A DNA stretch of 64,000 nt from Ignisphaera sp. (GCA_038735125.1 JAVYNU010000001.1:1-64000); one strand, 5' to 3'; positions 25,175 to 34,663 are shown, numbered from the stretch's first letter. The notes: generated by a model from the sequence alone, not told the origin. Numbers and translations are program-made.

Positions 25175-25750
25175 TTACCTGCCATGCATCGACCTATGTA
25201 ACCATGCGCCAAGCTCTCTAAATGCTTTGCCTCTATGGGAATAGAGCCCCTTTTCCTCTAGATCCATCTCGGCAAAGGTTTTTGCAGCCCCCATAGGTAT
25301 GAATATTGGGTCATAGCCAAAGCCTTTATCACCCCTTATCTCGAATGCTATAAACCCCTCTACCACACCTCTAAACACCTTAACCTCATCCTCTGAAAGA
25401 GCTAGCACCACTACAGCTATAAACCTTGCCTTTCTAAGCTCAATCTCCCTATAATCCTCTAGAAGCTTGAGCACCCCCCTCAAACCAATGGTTTTATAAA
25501 CATAGTTGCTATAGGGACCTGGAAACCCATTTAGAGAATCTATGAAAAGCCCTGAGTCTTCGACAACAACAGGCTTCCCAAGCTCCTTATAAGCAATTTT
25601 AGCAGCGTATCTTGCTATCTCCTCTAGAGAATCGTGCTGAATCTCAATCTTCTTAACATTTACAGGTATAATCCTTATCCCAAAACTCCTTAGAATAGCC
25701 TCGGCCTCTCTCACCTTATTCATGTTGTTTGTCGCGAAAAATATCTCCAT
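25175..25750 (-). CDS. Non-canonical purine NTP pyrophosphatase (RdgB/HAM1)
   Basis: 191 aa from ATG 25750 (MEIFFATNNMNKVREAE). Hydrolyses ITP/XTP and dITP to monophosphates, keeping damaged purines out of nucleic acids. Signature blocks: VVVEDSGLFIDSLNGFPGPY, GDKGFGYDPIFIP and YSHRGKAFRELG. A longer frame to 25810 adds 20 residues without family support. Same strand as Bud32 upstream. Confidence 0.94.
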   Translation of the reverse strand: MEIFFATNNMNKVREAEAILRSFGIRIIPVNVKKIEIQHDSLEEIARYAAKIAYKELGKPVVVEDSGLFIDSLNGFPGPYSNYVYKTIGLRGVLKLLEDYREIELRKARFIAVVVLALSEDEVKVFRGVVEGFIAFEIRGDKGFGYDPIFIPMGAAKTFAEMDLEEKGLYSHRGKAFRELGAWLHRSMHGR

Positions 25751-25829
25751 CGATGCAAACCCCAGTGATTCACATAATATTTGTTGCTTAAAAGGTTTTG
25801 GTCTAGGCAACTTGCGGAAGAAGATAAAG

Positions 25830-26585
25830 CTATAAAACCCACTCGCTTTTCAGCTTCCTTTCAGCAATGTATCTACCCCTCAACCGAATATTTTTCACAG
25901 CATTCAAAACCTTGTTTGCTGTATCCTCGCCAACAGCATCTCTATATCCATCAACAAAACATCTTTTCATAAGTTCCTCAAATCTGCTATGCGCACTCTC
26001 CACAGATCTAAAGAATATGTGTATATCGATGGCCTTATCCTCAATTCTCTTAGAAATTGTGGAAAGACCAAAATCTATAATGTATACAGCATCTTTACCG
26101 ACTATTGCATTACTTGTTGTCAAATCCCCGTGGACAATGTTGTTTTTGTGCAAAATCCCTGCATAAAAACCTATAGTTCTTGTTAAACTGCATAGCTTCT
26201 CATCATCTATAATCCCAACAACATCTCTAAAATTCTCGCCGTTCACATAGGTCATTATGAGGAAGCACTCCTTAAGATCTGTGAAGAGGGGTGTCGGAGC
26301 TTTGACACCTATTGAAAGTGCTTTCCAAATTATCTTAGCTTCTAGCTCTGTTCTATACCTCCTCAACTGCATGTCTAGCTCCTTCGGCATGTAGGGCTTT
26401 GGAAACCTCCACTTAATTATAGCATCTACACCCATAAACTTTGCTTTGAATATGTATGCCTCTGCCCCCATCGAAAGCAGCTCTACAGAGTCAAGCACCT
26501 TGCCAATGGCAATACCATCTCTATGGATAATTGCATAGTCTTCGCCAAGCATTTCTTTTATGGTCTCTGGAAGCTCTATCTCCAT
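25830..26585 (-). CDS. bud32: KEOPS kinase/ATPase Bud32
   Basis: 251 aa, piD261/Bud32 family atypical kinase that drives KEOPS in t6A synthesis. Glycine-loop replacement MGAEAYIFKAKF, lysine 58 (AIIKWRF), catalytic IVHGDLTTSNAIV (H152-D154) and IIDFGLST (D171) are all present. It overlaps the 3' end of kae1 by 10 bp; in several archaea the two are fused, here they are separate. The C-terminal RLRGRYIAERK is the conserved basic tail. Confidence 0.95.
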   Translation of the reverse strand: MEIELPETIKEMLGEDYAIIHRDGIAIGKVLDSVELLSMGAEAYIFKAKFMGVDAIIKWRFPKPYMPKELDMQLRRYRTELEAKIIWKALSIGVKAPTPLFTDLKECFLIMTYVNGENFRDVVGIIDDEKLCSLTRTIGFYAGILHKNNIVHGDLTTSNAIVGKDAVYIIDFGLSTISKRIEDKAIDIHIFFRSVESAHSRFEELMKRCFVDGYRDAVGEDTANKVLNAVKNIRLRGRYIAERKLKSEWVL

Positions 26586-27580
26586 GGGATCTCAACCTCA
26601 TCTATTCTCCATCTCTGCCTAACAACAGCAGACTTCAAATCTATTGTTAACCCAGCTTTGTAGCCAAGTAGACCTGTCCACGCTATCATAACACCGTTGT
26701 CAACAGCATACTGTGGTGGTACAACACCTACTGAAGCCCCATAGATTTTAGCCATCTCAACAAACTTCTCTCTTAGTATAGGGCTTGCAGCAACACCGCC
26801 AACAAGCATTATCTCCTTCTTCTTTGTATGCATTAAGCATCTTGCAGACACCTCCAATACGCTATTGTATGCGATCTCGCGGAGGGTTAGACATATATCA
26901 TTTAGGTCAACGCCTTTCCTATATGCTCTGAGAGAGGCTGTGAATAAGCCTGAGAATGCCATGTCCTGCCCCTTGACAACATAGGGGAAATCGGGTAGTA
27001 TCCTCTTCCCACTTTCAGCACATTTATCAACAACATGCATCCCGCCAACCACATATGGTGGTCCAAGACCAACCTCTCTAGCAAAGGTGTCTAGAAGATT
27101 CCCCAACGCAATATCGAGTGTCTCCCCAAAAATCCTATACCTTTTATCAACATATGCTATAACAGCTGTGTTTCCACCAGATAGATACACAGTTACAGGG
27201 TCTTTTAGCCCAGTTAACTTAGAGCCTATCTCAACATGTGCCACTGCATGGTTTACAGAAACCAGTGGCTTGTTTAGGTAAGCTGAGAGTGTTCTTGCAA
27301 TTGTTGCGCCCACCCTTAGGCAAGGGCCTAGTCCAGGGCCGAGAGCAACGGCCACAGCATCGATTTTTTTCGGCTCTATCGATGATTTTATAAAAGCGTT
27401 TTTCAGTATCTGTGGGCCCTTCTCTGCGAGAAACCTGGATGACTCTCTTGGGTGTATCCCCCCACGCTTCGGTATATACTGGATACGCTCATCCGCCAAT
27501 ATAAAATCATTTTCATTGTCATCAGTAACTATTCCAACACCAAATGTGTGTGCAGAAGACTCTATGCCAACAACAATCAC
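26576..27580 (-). CDS. kae1: tRNA t6A synthase subunit Kae1
   Basis: 334 aa, TsaD/Kae1 family. Begins VVGIESSAHTFGVGIV, with iron ligands in HAVAHVEIG (H111 and H115), the nucleotide-binding LSGGNTAVIAY and the late AVDNGVMIAWTG. Catalyses transfer of the threonylcarbamoyl group to A37 of ANN-decoding tRNAs. Overlaps S27ae by 4 bp upstream and bud32 downstream. Confidence 0.97.
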   Translation of the reverse strand: MIVVGIESSAHTFGVGIVTDDNENDFILADERIQYIPKRGGIHPRESSRFLAEKGPQILKNAFIKSSIEPKKIDAVAVALGPGLGPCLRVGATIARTLSAYLNKPLVSVNHAVAHVEIGSKLTGLKDPVTVYLSGGNTAVIAYVDKRYRIFGETLDIALGNLLDTFAREVGLGPPYVVGGMHVVDKCAESGKRILPDFPYVVKGQDMAFSGLFTASLRAYRKGVDLNDICLTLREIAYNSVLEVSARCLMHTKKKEIMLVGGVAASPILREKFVEMAKIYGASVGVVPPQYAVDNGVMIAWTGLLGYKAGLTIDLKSAVVRQRWRIDEVEIPWR

Positions 27581-27765
27581 TTTTTCCTTTCCTCAACAAA
27601 TATGGTATAGTTGCATTTTCCGCAGTGCCACCTAGGCTTGCCAGCTTTGTGAAAAGCCATTACCGAGCCGCATCTAGGGCAGAGCCTGTTCCTAAGCTTT
27701 ATCGTCCCTGTCTTATAGTCGTATTCATAGAGCTGTGATCTAAATCTCTTTGTTTTTTCCGCCAA
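27577..27765 (-). CDS. rps27ae: 30S ribosomal protein eS31 (S27ae)
   Basis: 62 aa zinc-ribbon protein with CPRCGSVM and WHCGKCNYTIF pairs, and the conserved KPRWHCGKC. Size and sequence match archaeal S27ae. It lies in the order Spt4 - S24e - S27ae - Kae1, a common archaeal operon. Confidence 0.95.
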   Translation of the reverse strand: MAEKTKRFRSQLYEYDYKTGTIKLRNRLCPRCGSVMAFHKAGKPRWHCGKCNYTIFVEERKK

Positions 27766-27788
27766 TCTGTTTACACCCCCTTGCTAGT

Positions 27789-28127
27789 TTAGCTCTCTAG
27801 CCCAGCTCTTTTAAGCATATATCTTGGCTCTACAGACCTAATAATATTTTTATCGAGGTATATGTGTACATGGGCCTTGGAGCTTCCCCTGCCATACTCA
27901 GACAATATCCTCTTCACTATTATACTATCCTCGGGAGCACCATATATTGATGATAGTATTTTCTGTATTTCTTTTCTCGATGGAGTGCCCCTTGTTATGT
28001 GCTCCAAATACAGCTCCACCTCAATCCTCGACAACAATTTGTTCTCAGCTTCTCTAACCACGGTTACAGAGAGATCATCGCTAACCTTAATTGTTTTTCC
28101 TGCCTGTCCCAGTTTCACACCACTCAT
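27789..28127 (-). CDS. rps24e: 30S ribosomal protein eS24
   Basis: 112 aa. The pattern ENKLLSRIEVELYLEHITRG, TPSRKEIQKILSSIYG and SSKAHVHIYLDKNI is that of archaeal S24e. Located 11 bp after the Spt4 gene on the same strand. Confidence 0.93.
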   Translation of the reverse strand: MSGVKLGQAGKTIKVSDDLSVTVVREAENKLLSRIEVELYLEHITRGTPSRKEIQKILSSIYGAPEDSIIVKRILSEYGRGSSKAHVHIYLDKNIIRSVEPRYMLKRAGLES

Positions 28128-28138
28128 TTTTTACACCG

Positions 28139-28351
28139 TCAAGCGCCAACCTTTATAGCATATCTCCCTGGGGTTTTTATACCTAAAAGCTTTGCTACCA
28201 TAGACTTCTCAGGGTCGAGGACAATTACAACCCCGCTCCACTCGGTTGAAAACTCCTTTGATCCGCAAACAGGGCATGTCTCTGTCTCTGCTGGGACAAG
28301 CGCCTTACATCTTATACATGCTTTGAAGGCCTTGGAGGGCTTTTTAGACAA
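28139..28351 (-). CDS. spt4: Transcription elongation factor Spt4 (RNA polymerase subunit E'')
   Basis: 70 aa with two zinc-binding pairs, ACIRCKALVP and CPVCGSKEFS, followed by WSGVVIVLDPEKSMVAKLLG, typical of archaeal Spt4. With Spt5 it raises RNA polymerase processivity. Heads the ribosomal/KEOPS run. Confidence 0.94.
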   Translation of the reverse strand: MSKKPSKAFKACIRCKALVPAETETCPVCGSKEFSTEWSGVVIVLDPEKSMVAKLLGIKTPGRYAIKVGA

Positions 28352-28449
28352 TTACTCACCACCACTACTGGAATCTACTTGGTTTACTAGCATTATTTAA
28401 AATGTTGTTTAAAAATTAATGAATTTTTGTGCTCAAATGGTGAAGCACT

Positions 28450-29226
28450 TTGAAGATAAACGAGGGCTGCATAGCGATAGATTCTAGGAATGGAGTCGAA
28501 GAGAATCTTATAAACTATGCTAAACAGCTCTTTAGATGGGCTCACGAAATCCCAGTCCACATTGCAACAGAGCCCTTCATCATAACAACAATATTTAATG
28601 GCGTTAAAAGAAGACTGTCACTAGCGCCAGGATCTGCAATAATATGTGGTAAAGGTGTTGATATCCCCTTTCAACACTATCACGAGGTCGCTGAAATAGC
28701 TTGGGTCGATACAAAAATTCTGATCCCATATACGAAAACTGGGTTATGTAGCCAGAGGGCTAAGCAACTCGGAATCAACATAGATTTTGATGAAAAGATT
28801 GGAATAGCGCATATATGTTTCGAGGATAGTCTCGATGAGGAAAATATTCGAGAACTTGCCGAGGGAGGTGTGGCTGAGACTATAAAACATGACGTCTCTT
28901 ACAGAGGAAATGTGAAAATAGTTCCCAAAGAAGCGCTGTTCTTCTATTTGGCAAAGGGTTTCAACATTAGAATAGAATATGAAAGTGCAGATGTAAGGTA
29001 TACTAGATTTCGAATAGAGCCAAGACTTGCTATCTACCTCAACGAGTTAATAATGCTTGGCAATGGAGAGCCGGTACTATATGGATTGGGCGAGGGATAT
29101 ATAACCACATTCTATGAAATCAGTGACTTAGGAGATATGCTATATATGCTCACACTACTTTGCGGATATATGAGAAGATCTGATGACCCCAAATCTATGC
29201 TATACCAAGCCAGATTATCCGGATAA
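28450..29226 (+). CDS. Conserved hypothetical protein
   Basis: 258 aa, apparently from a TTG at 28450. Soluble, no membrane segment. It contains IATEPFIITTIFNGVKRRLS, KGVDIPFQHYHEVAEIAWVD and KTGLCSQRAKQLGINIDF, with a C-terminus rich in acidic and aromatic residues. No family recognised. Divergent from the Spt4 operon. Confidence 0.8.
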   Translation: MKINEGCIAIDSRNGVEENLINYAKQLFRWAHEIPVHIATEPFIITTIFNGVKRRLSLAPGSAIICGKGVDIPFQHYHEVAEIAWVDTKILIPYTKTGLCSQRAKQLGINIDFDEKIGIAHICFEDSLDEENIRELAEGGVAETIKHDVSYRGNVKIVPKEALFFYLAKGFNIRIEYESADVRYTRFRIEPRLAIYLNELIMLGNGEPVLYGLGEGYITTFYEISDLGDMLYMLTLLCGYMRRSDDPKSMLYQARLSG

Positions 29227-29269
29227 AAAACTTTGTTATTTGGAGGATAATTTATTTGATTTGGAATCT

Positions 29270-29572
29270 CTACGATACTTTCTCAAGCAGATTTACTTCA
29301 ACTAGCTTATCAATAATATCTGTAACTGCATTGTACAGTGTTTCTGTGTCTATATCTTCTTGGATGGCGTCAGCAAGACTCTCAACAATTTTACCTATGG
29401 TTGTCTCCCCATCGCACATGTTCCAAACATAGTATACTGCAGGCGCTAATGCATATGCCTTTTCTTCGTCAACAGCGACAATGAAGTCTCCTTTATCAAT
29501 TCCTACTTCTGTTCCTTTCTTTCTATAGACCTCGTTCCATCTTGGGTGTTGCTGTGGCTGGTTCTCCGCCAT
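29270..29572 (-). CDS. PqqD-like small protein
   Basis: 100 aa. The layout KAYALAPAVYYVWNMCDGET then TIGKIVESLADAIQEDIDTE resembles PqqD-family domains, which bind leader peptides for radical SAM enzymes, though in archaea PqqD-like proteins also occur alone. Located 7 bp after the SSB gene on the same strand, so co-transcribed. No partner enzyme is next to it; the radical SAM gene at 17044-17892 is 11 kb away. Confidence 0.6.
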   Translation of the reverse strand: MAENQPQQHPRWNEVYRKKGTEVGIDKGDFIVAVDEEKAYALAPAVYYVWNMCDGETTIGKIVESLADAIQEDIDTETLYNAVTDIIDKLVEVNLLEKVS

Positions 29573-29578
29573 TTTAAT

Positions 29579-30007
29579 TCACCTTCTTCCCCTTCCTCTT
29601 CCTCTTGGCCCTCTGCTGTATCTAGGTCTCGATGGGGCTGCCCCGCCCTCTGCCTTAGGCATCTCCTCTGGAATTTGATCAGCAGATGGAACAGCGTCGT
29701 CGTTTAACTTTGAAAGCTCGCTATTCTTTCCTGCATTAAGCTGAACCTCTCCCCTGAATGAAGTGACCCAAGCATTCTTTATCTCTACAGCATCTCCAAC
29801 ATTTAGAGATGATGCTTTTTGACCCCATATAACAAGCTTTACCCTTCCAGTGTCGTCGCCAACAAGATATTCGCCAAGTGTTCTCATACCTGCTTTTGTC
29901 TCTATAGTTCTTGTACCATAGTTCTCCAGAACTCTTACGTCAGTTGTTATTCCTTCCATTCCTGGTTTTAAATCCTTTATTTTTGTTACAGATTCGGGAT
30001 TTGACAT
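29579..30007 (-). CDS. ssb: Single-stranded DNA-binding protein (crenarchaeal SSB)
   Basis: 142 aa: one OB fold (KIKDLKPGMEGITTDVRVLE to VQLNAG) followed by an acidic/proline linker and an RG-rich tail (YSRGPRGRGRGRR). This is the layout of Sulfolobus SSB. It coats single-stranded DNA in replication and repair. ATG 30007, head-to-head with a small plus-strand gene. Confidence 0.93.
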   Translation of the reverse strand: MSNPESVTKIKDLKPGMEGITTDVRVLENYGTRTIETKAGMRTLGEYLVGDDTGRVKLVIWGQKASSLNVGDAVEIKNAWVTSFRGEVQLNAGKNSELSKLNDDAVPSADQIPEEMPKAEGGAAPSRPRYSRGPRGRGRGRR

Positions 30008-30027
30008 TCAAATCGAGCTCGGATTTC

Positions 30028-30345
30028 GTGGTTGAACCTACTTTGCTTACAGAGCTTATAAGCACAGATGACTTGATGTTTATAGAAAGACATATTTTCC
30101 CATACCAAGGCTTTCAAACCATTGTGAGAAAATTGAGTAGCGAGGAAATATACACAATAAGTCTAAGAGAACTTGAAAAAGCGAAGATAATATATGACAG
30201 AGCCTCCGACTCCCTCCACATAATCATAGATGAGGGAGAAGCCGACAAAGCACTACTTCTAGAAAACAACATTGTCGTTAGAATAAAAGACAATAGAATA
30301 ATCGAAATCGAGATCCAGGACATCGGAAAAATGGTTCAGGAGTAG
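30028..30345 (+). CDS. Small protein with DUF2283-like C-terminus
   Basis: About 105 aa if it starts at GTG 30028; ATG 30076 or TTG 30001 are alternatives. The C-terminal half, IIYDRASDSLHIIIDEGEAD then NIVVRIKDNRIIEIEIQDIG, fits the DUF2283 pattern of small archaeal/bacterial proteins of unknown role. Upstream is the divergent ssb start, which argues against the longest version. Confidence 0.65.
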   Translation: MVEPTLLTELISTDDLMFIERHIFPYQGFQTIVRKLSSEEIYTISLRELEKAKIIYDRASDSLHIIIDEGEADKALLLENNIVVRIKDNRIIEIEIQDIGKMVQE

Positions 30346-30442
30346 TTGCCACAATTTTGAGGGTTTTTCCAAGAACATGTCTAGACAACAATCTCTTAAA
30401 ATTTAAATATTTCTGGGGAGAAGATATGCTAGGTGGACAGAT

Positions 30443-31069
30443 TTGGGTAGTGCAGACCCCTATGTTGAAGCCTACAAGAGTATGCGTGAGGGGACACTAT
30501 ATCTGTTCATAGCATGGATTTTGATTGGTATAGGATTGGCTTCGGTGATATTCGGCTTACTAACAACGATTTTTGTCGGAAGATTGGCGTCAATTATCGG
30601 TGCTTTGATCGGTATCATAATTGTCTTTTTAATAGGCGCTATAGTAGCGTTGATAGGTCTGTGGGGCAAGTTCCTGCTGGGTGTGAGGAAACTGGCCTCT
30701 ATAAACCCTGACTTCTCAACAGCTTCGACACTAATTTACATAGGCTTTTTCTGGGGCCTGATTCTAATGCTTGTGGGATTACCTCTCGTATTAGCCTTAA
30801 TAGGCATAGCCTTGATCATCATAGGCTATTTGCTGCTGATACTAGGCGATATCGGTATGCTGATAATGTGCTTAAAACTAAATGATCTTGAGAAAAACTT
30901 GTTGTATCTGGTGGCAGGCATACTATTCATATTGTCAATATTCTTGCCAATCTTAGGCTTCATAGGCTGGATACTGCTATATGTGGCCCTGGGTGATAGT
31001 ATAAACAAGAGAATGAGAGCAGCACCAGCTCCGACACCAGCCCCTGCCACATCGCCTTCCCTAGTCTAG
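30443..31069 (+). CDS. DUF973-like integral membrane protein
   Basis: 208 aa with five to six membrane helices (for example WILIGIGLASVIFGLLTTIF and LVLALIGIALIIIGYLLLIL) and a proline/alanine-rich cytoplasmic tail (APAPTPAPATS). The N-terminal YVEAYKSMREGTLYLFIAW is typical of the DUF973 family, abundant in crenarchaea. Function unknown. Confidence 0.8.
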   Translation: MGSADPYVEAYKSMREGTLYLFIAWILIGIGLASVIFGLLTTIFVGRLASIIGALIGIIIVFLIGAIVALIGLWGKFLLGVRKLASINPDFSTASTLIYIGFFWGLILMLVGLPLVLALIGIALIIIGYLLLILGDIGMLIMCLKLNDLEKNLLYLVAGILFILSIFLPILGFIGWILLYVALGDSINKRMRAAPAPTPAPATSPSLV

Positions 31070-31105
31070 ACAAGTACAGACTTTCCATTTTTTTCTTCAG
31101 TGTAA

Positions 31106-31291
31106 ACCATTGAAAGTATAGTATTCCAATATCTACTGGTTCCAGCAGCTAAGGGAGCATTCGAGCTGATGAACCTTGGCTTTATAGACGAAGATCACAA
31201 AAGAAAAATATGCATGAATCCAAACTTATTACTGCTAAGCCCGCTCCTTAATCGCTTCAACACAATAACCTTGCATTGTACACCTCTCTAA
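31106..31291 (+). pseudogene. Possible gene remnant
   Basis: A 61-codon frame without a normal start directly follows a TAA. It contains SIVFQYLLVPAAKGAFELMN, which reads like the end of a protein. The rest of 31070-31425 shows nothing else apart from the AT-rich promoter region of the next gene. Not recognised; could be chance. Confidence 0.3.
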
Positions 31292-31425
31292 GGTGCCCAC
31301 TAAGGCGAGTAAATGTCGATGTGGCGGTGTTTAGATGTAAAAAATAGATTTTTAAAGGCCGTGTATTATTGTATAAAAACAGTTTTAAGCTGATTAAACA
31401 AAGTAGATTAGTGGTATAGAGATTT

Positions 31426-32466
31426 ATGAGCATGCAAAAAATTGTTGAAACAAGAAAGGTTCAGAGATTCGGAAAATCAACACTCATGATATCGCTTCCT
31501 TCTGAATGGGTCAAAGCAGTTGATCTAAAGCCCTCTGACCTTGTGGTTCTCGAGGTGAAAAACGATGGCTCTCTGGTTGTTGTTCCGCAGAAGCTCGCTG
31601 AGAAGAGGACCAAGGAGAAGGAGATAAAAATAATTTTATCTAAAAATACTAGCGAAGAATTGATACAGAGAGCATTATACACCTCGTATATAGTAGGCTA
31701 TGACAGAATAGTTATCGAATATGAGGACAGCTCTATACCGCCACACATAATGGGTAGTATCAGAACAATGGTTAGAATGCTGATAGGTGCTGAGATAATT
31801 GATCAAACCAGAAACACTATAATAATCCAGAACTTTGTTGATACAGAGAGGTATAGTATCGATGGGCTTGTCGGTAGAATGACCTCAACAATAAAGAGTA
31901 TGTTGGAGTACCTAATAACATCTATTAAAAGCGGTTTAGTAGATCACTTGAAGGAGATCACAGAACTAGAATTTGAGATGGATAGAGTGCATGCACTTGC
32001 CATAAGATATGTCTATGCCCTAAACATGCTGAACACATCCCAGTTTCTAACAGAGTATAGAGTGTTGATAAAGACATTGGAGGATGTAGGGGATGCCCTT
32101 GCCCAAGCCGCGCAAATACTAAGCGAGAAAACAGTGTTGATAGATGTTGTTAGAGAAGTTGTTGGGGATAAGCTAGAGGAGATGAAGCTACACCTAAACT
32201 ATACAATAGATATGATTTTGCAGGCTATAACAAGCCAGGACCTCTCAATAGCGAGTAGAGCAGCTGATTTAGCAGCTGAAGCAACAAAGTTTATCAGTAG
32301 TGTAGAAGCTGATGTAATACCAAAGTACAAGTCATTAGAGGACTATCTGAAGATGAAATCCTTCTTCGAAAAACTTATGCTACTATGCTTCAACCTGCAG
32401 GCAGCTGCAGAAGTAGCCTTCGACATTGTTATGAGCAAGAAAGAGAACGTTATAAAACTCTCATAA
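31426..32466 (+). CDS. PhoU-like phosphate uptake regulator with AbrB-type N-terminus
   Basis: 346 aa. Residues 1-50 form a SpoVT/AbrB-like DNA-binding swapped hairpin (VQRFGKSTLMISLPSEWVKA, LKPSDLVVLEV). Residues about 110-340 are helical with the two PhoU repeats (ELEFEMDRVHALAIRYVYAL and EDVGDALAQAAQILSE). This domain pair is common in archaea and is linked to phosphate control, although no pst genes are nearby here. ATG start. Confidence 0.85.
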   Translation: MSMQKIVETRKVQRFGKSTLMISLPSEWVKAVDLKPSDLVVLEVKNDGSLVVVPQKLAEKRTKEKEIKIILSKNTSEELIQRALYTSYIVGYDRIVIEYEDSSIPPHIMGSIRTMVRMLIGAEIIDQTRNTIIIQNFVDTERYSIDGLVGRMTSTIKSMLEYLITSIKSGLVDHLKEITELEFEMDRVHALAIRYVYALNMLNTSQFLTEYRVLIKTLEDVGDALAQAAQILSEKTVLIDVVREVVGDKLEEMKLHLNYTIDMILQAITSQDLSIASRAADLAAEATKFISSVEADVIPKYKSLEDYLKMKSFFEKLMLLCFNLQAAAEVAFDIVMSKKENVIKLS

Positions 32467-32468
32467 AT

Positions 32469-33146
32469 CTAGATAAAACCATTTTTGTTTCCATGATTTT
32501 TCGCATAATCCAAATAAACCCTTCTCCAAAAACCCGAAACCTCTGCTAGCTTCTTGAGGTTAGCCTCATCAACTCTTATCACACCTTTTTTCACCAGCTT
32601 CGCTAAACACTTTCTAAGGGTTTTTCTGACGATCCACCTCTTGTTGAGAGACCCAAACATCTTTATAGCAACAGTTCTTATGCTCTTACTCTTCAGCAGT
32701 TCCTCCACTATCCTCCTATCTTTTTCTGAAAGCTCATCGAATATATATCTATGGGCAAGCCTCGCAATGTCTATGGGCTCGAGCCCCAGATAAACATCGT
32801 CTGTGTCTATCTCGTTGAATTTCTTCACAACCCTAAACCTAATTATCGTCACAATATCGCTATCAGATATCCTGGTCTTGTATATCCTCTCCAAAGACTT
32901 TATAAGTTCATCGATGCTTTGATAGCCGTCCCTCTTGGCATCCTCGTCACTGAGCTCCCCAACCCTCTTATACTCAACACCCTCTATAACAGCCTTTGCA
33001 ACAGGCCTACCACCACTATGAATAATAACCTCCTTAGACTTGGGCACAACCCTGCCAAGCCTTATCGTAGTAGTCTTCAGCCCACTCAATATAAGATCGG
33101 CAAACTCTTTCTTAACCATTATATGCCCTCTCAGATAAATAGTCAA
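32469..33146 (-). CDS. ASCH-domain protein
   Basis: 225 aa. The N-terminal ASCH domain reads YLRGHIMVKKEFADLILSGL then KTTTIRLGRVVPKSKEVIIH, a PUA-like fold thought to bind RNA. The C-terminal ~90 residues are helical and basic (KRWIVRKTLRKCLAKLVKKG). TTG 33146 keeps the conserved N-terminus; ATG 33119 is possible. It ends 2 bp from the PhoU-like gene, tail to tail. Confidence 0.8.
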   Translation of the reverse strand: MTIYLRGHIMVKKEFADLILSGLKTTTIRLGRVVPKSKEVIIHSGGRPVAKAVIEGVEYKRVGELSDEDAKRDGYQSIDELIKSLERIYKTRISDSDIVTIIRFRVVKKFNEIDTDDVYLGLEPIDIARLAHRYIFDELSEKDRRIVEELLKSKSIRTVAIKMFGSLNKRWIVRKTLRKCLAKLVKKGVIRVDEANLKKLAEVSGFWRRVYLDYAKNHGNKNGFI

Positions 33147-33212
33147 AAAAAATCACCCATCTACCACGCTTTCAGCAACACCTAAATACTTTTAATCGCT
33201 TCACTCTTTTCC

Positions 33213-34283
33213 GTGCAACACGGTTTCCTAGGGATGTGCTTAGTCTCTGTATCTGTGGCGCGAAAAATGTGGATCAGGACATTATCTTTGGTTTTCGTGG
33301 CCTCAATACTGGTTCTAGTATTTGTGGCTTCCATAGCATATATAGATGAAGCATTTGAAGGTGCTTTTTATGGCGTCACAAAAGCAGGGGGTGTTGCGAA
33401 TACTACACTACAGAAGATGTGCCTCTTTCTCGAGTCTCTTTTTGTTGACTTTGGGAATGGCATGGGATGCCTGAGGGAGTCGCCGAAGGTGGAGGCCGAT
33501 GTGTGCTATTTGAATACGAATTGGCTAGCAGTTGAGGTGCTTAGAATGTGTGGCAGCAGAATTGCACCTATGGTGGAGGCCTTTCTATCGCACTACAACA
33601 CTACTCTGTACGACGATGGGAACAGGCTTAGGATACTGCTATTCAAAGACATTTCTGTTCCTCCCCAAACAGTGTCGAGATTATCGCTTGGCTCTAAAAA
33701 AGCTGTTACAGGTGAGGCAATCTATATATACGCTGACGTTGTAAGCGGCTCGGTATTGCCAGACTGGCTAGACTATGCAGATCTAGCCATATTGGCATCT
33801 CTGCAAGAGTTGAAGAACAAGAACCTTGAGCAGATCCAGAGATACAAGGAGCATGTGAAGGGGATGTGGCTCGGCATTGGATTTGGGGATATAGCGTACA
33901 GCAAAAGCGGGTTGTTTGAGACGTACAAGCTATCTCTATACTACTTCCTGATGAGGGCGCTAGGACAAAGAGATGAAATAGTTGAGTGGATTGAAGACAA
34001 CATCAATAGGTTTATAGTTGACGGCGGTGTGGTGACGCACTACAACGGTGACCTGACACCAAGGGGAGACCCAAACGTGGAAACAACAGCAATCACAGCC
34101 CTAGCACTCTTCAGCAATTACCCAGAAAAGTTTTCGATACACAAGAAAGTCGATTATGGCTTCACAACCTTGATACTAGTGGGTCTAGGAATCAGCGCTG
34201 CAACAACCCTGCTTACCCTAAAAGTATTAAAGAAGAGAAAAAGAGATTATGCATTGCAATCACTCCCAACTTTACCAACCTAG
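33213..34283 (+). CDS. Hypothetical protein anchored in the membrane at both ends
   Basis: 356 aa, possibly starting at ATG 33267. One membrane helix near residues 24-45 (SLVFVASILVLVFVASIAYI) and one near the C-terminus (FTTLILVGLGISAATTLLTL) followed by a basic tail, leaving about 250 residues outside. The outer part includes paired cysteines (MCLFLES, MGCLRES, ADVCYLN, RMCGSR) and ends with FIVDGGVVTHYNGDLTPRGD, then ETTAITALALFSNY, which hints at an alpha/alpha toroid. No family recognised. Confidence 0.75.
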   Translation: MQHGFLGMCLVSVSVARKMWIRTLSLVFVASILVLVFVASIAYIDEAFEGAFYGVTKAGGVANTTLQKMCLFLESLFVDFGNGMGCLRESPKVEADVCYLNTNWLAVEVLRMCGSRIAPMVEAFLSHYNTTLYDDGNRLRILLFKDISVPPQTVSRLSLGSKKAVTGEAIYIYADVVSGSVLPDWLDYADLAILASLQELKNKNLEQIQRYKEHVKGMWLGIGFGDIAYSKSGLFETYKLSLYYFLMRALGQRDEIVEWIEDNINRFIVDGGVVTHYNGDLTPRGDPNVETTAITALALFSNYPEKFSIHKKVDYGFTTLILVGLGISAATTLLTLKVLKKRKRDYALQSLPTLPT

Positions 34284-34462
34284 AGTTGCAGTGGCTTGGT
34301 CGCAAAGCCCAAAAGTTACTCATGTTGATTTCTAAAGTTTCAACACTAACCCTGGCACCTCTCCCTTTCATCAAATTCTAATCTCATGTGGCTGCAATAG
34401 AAAAGTAGCTTGGTGCTTTCGAGTGCCAAAGATGTTATATACTGGCTCGCCATATAATCAAA

Positions 34463-34663
34463 TTGCAACGGGTTTGCATATTTATGGAGATCAGATTTGT
34501 TGACAGGGTTGAGGAGCTCGATAAACTCATGGCCTATGCCGAAAAAGGTTTCTACCTTATTCTACATCTCTACGGCCCCGAGGAAAGCGGCGAAACAAGG
34601 CTTTTGAAGGAGTTTTACAAGGTTGTTGTTGAAATGCCTACATGCAGTAGCTGTGCAATATGA
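34463..34663 (+). pseudogene. N-terminal fragment of an archaeal ATPase with ruined P-loop
   Basis: The first ~60 residues read like the archaeal AAA ATPases of PF01637 (MEIRFVDRVEELDKL, then LILHLYGPEESGETRLLKEF). In intact relatives the P-loop is GPEGSGKT; here two glutamates replace the glycine and the lysine. The frame then runs into unrelated sequence and stops at 34663. A dead 5' fragment. Confidence 0.75.

Noticed and set aside
29911-30000. Longer N-terminus for the DUF2283-like gene
   Set aside because: It would run through the ssb gene on the other strand and adds a leucine-rich non-family segment.
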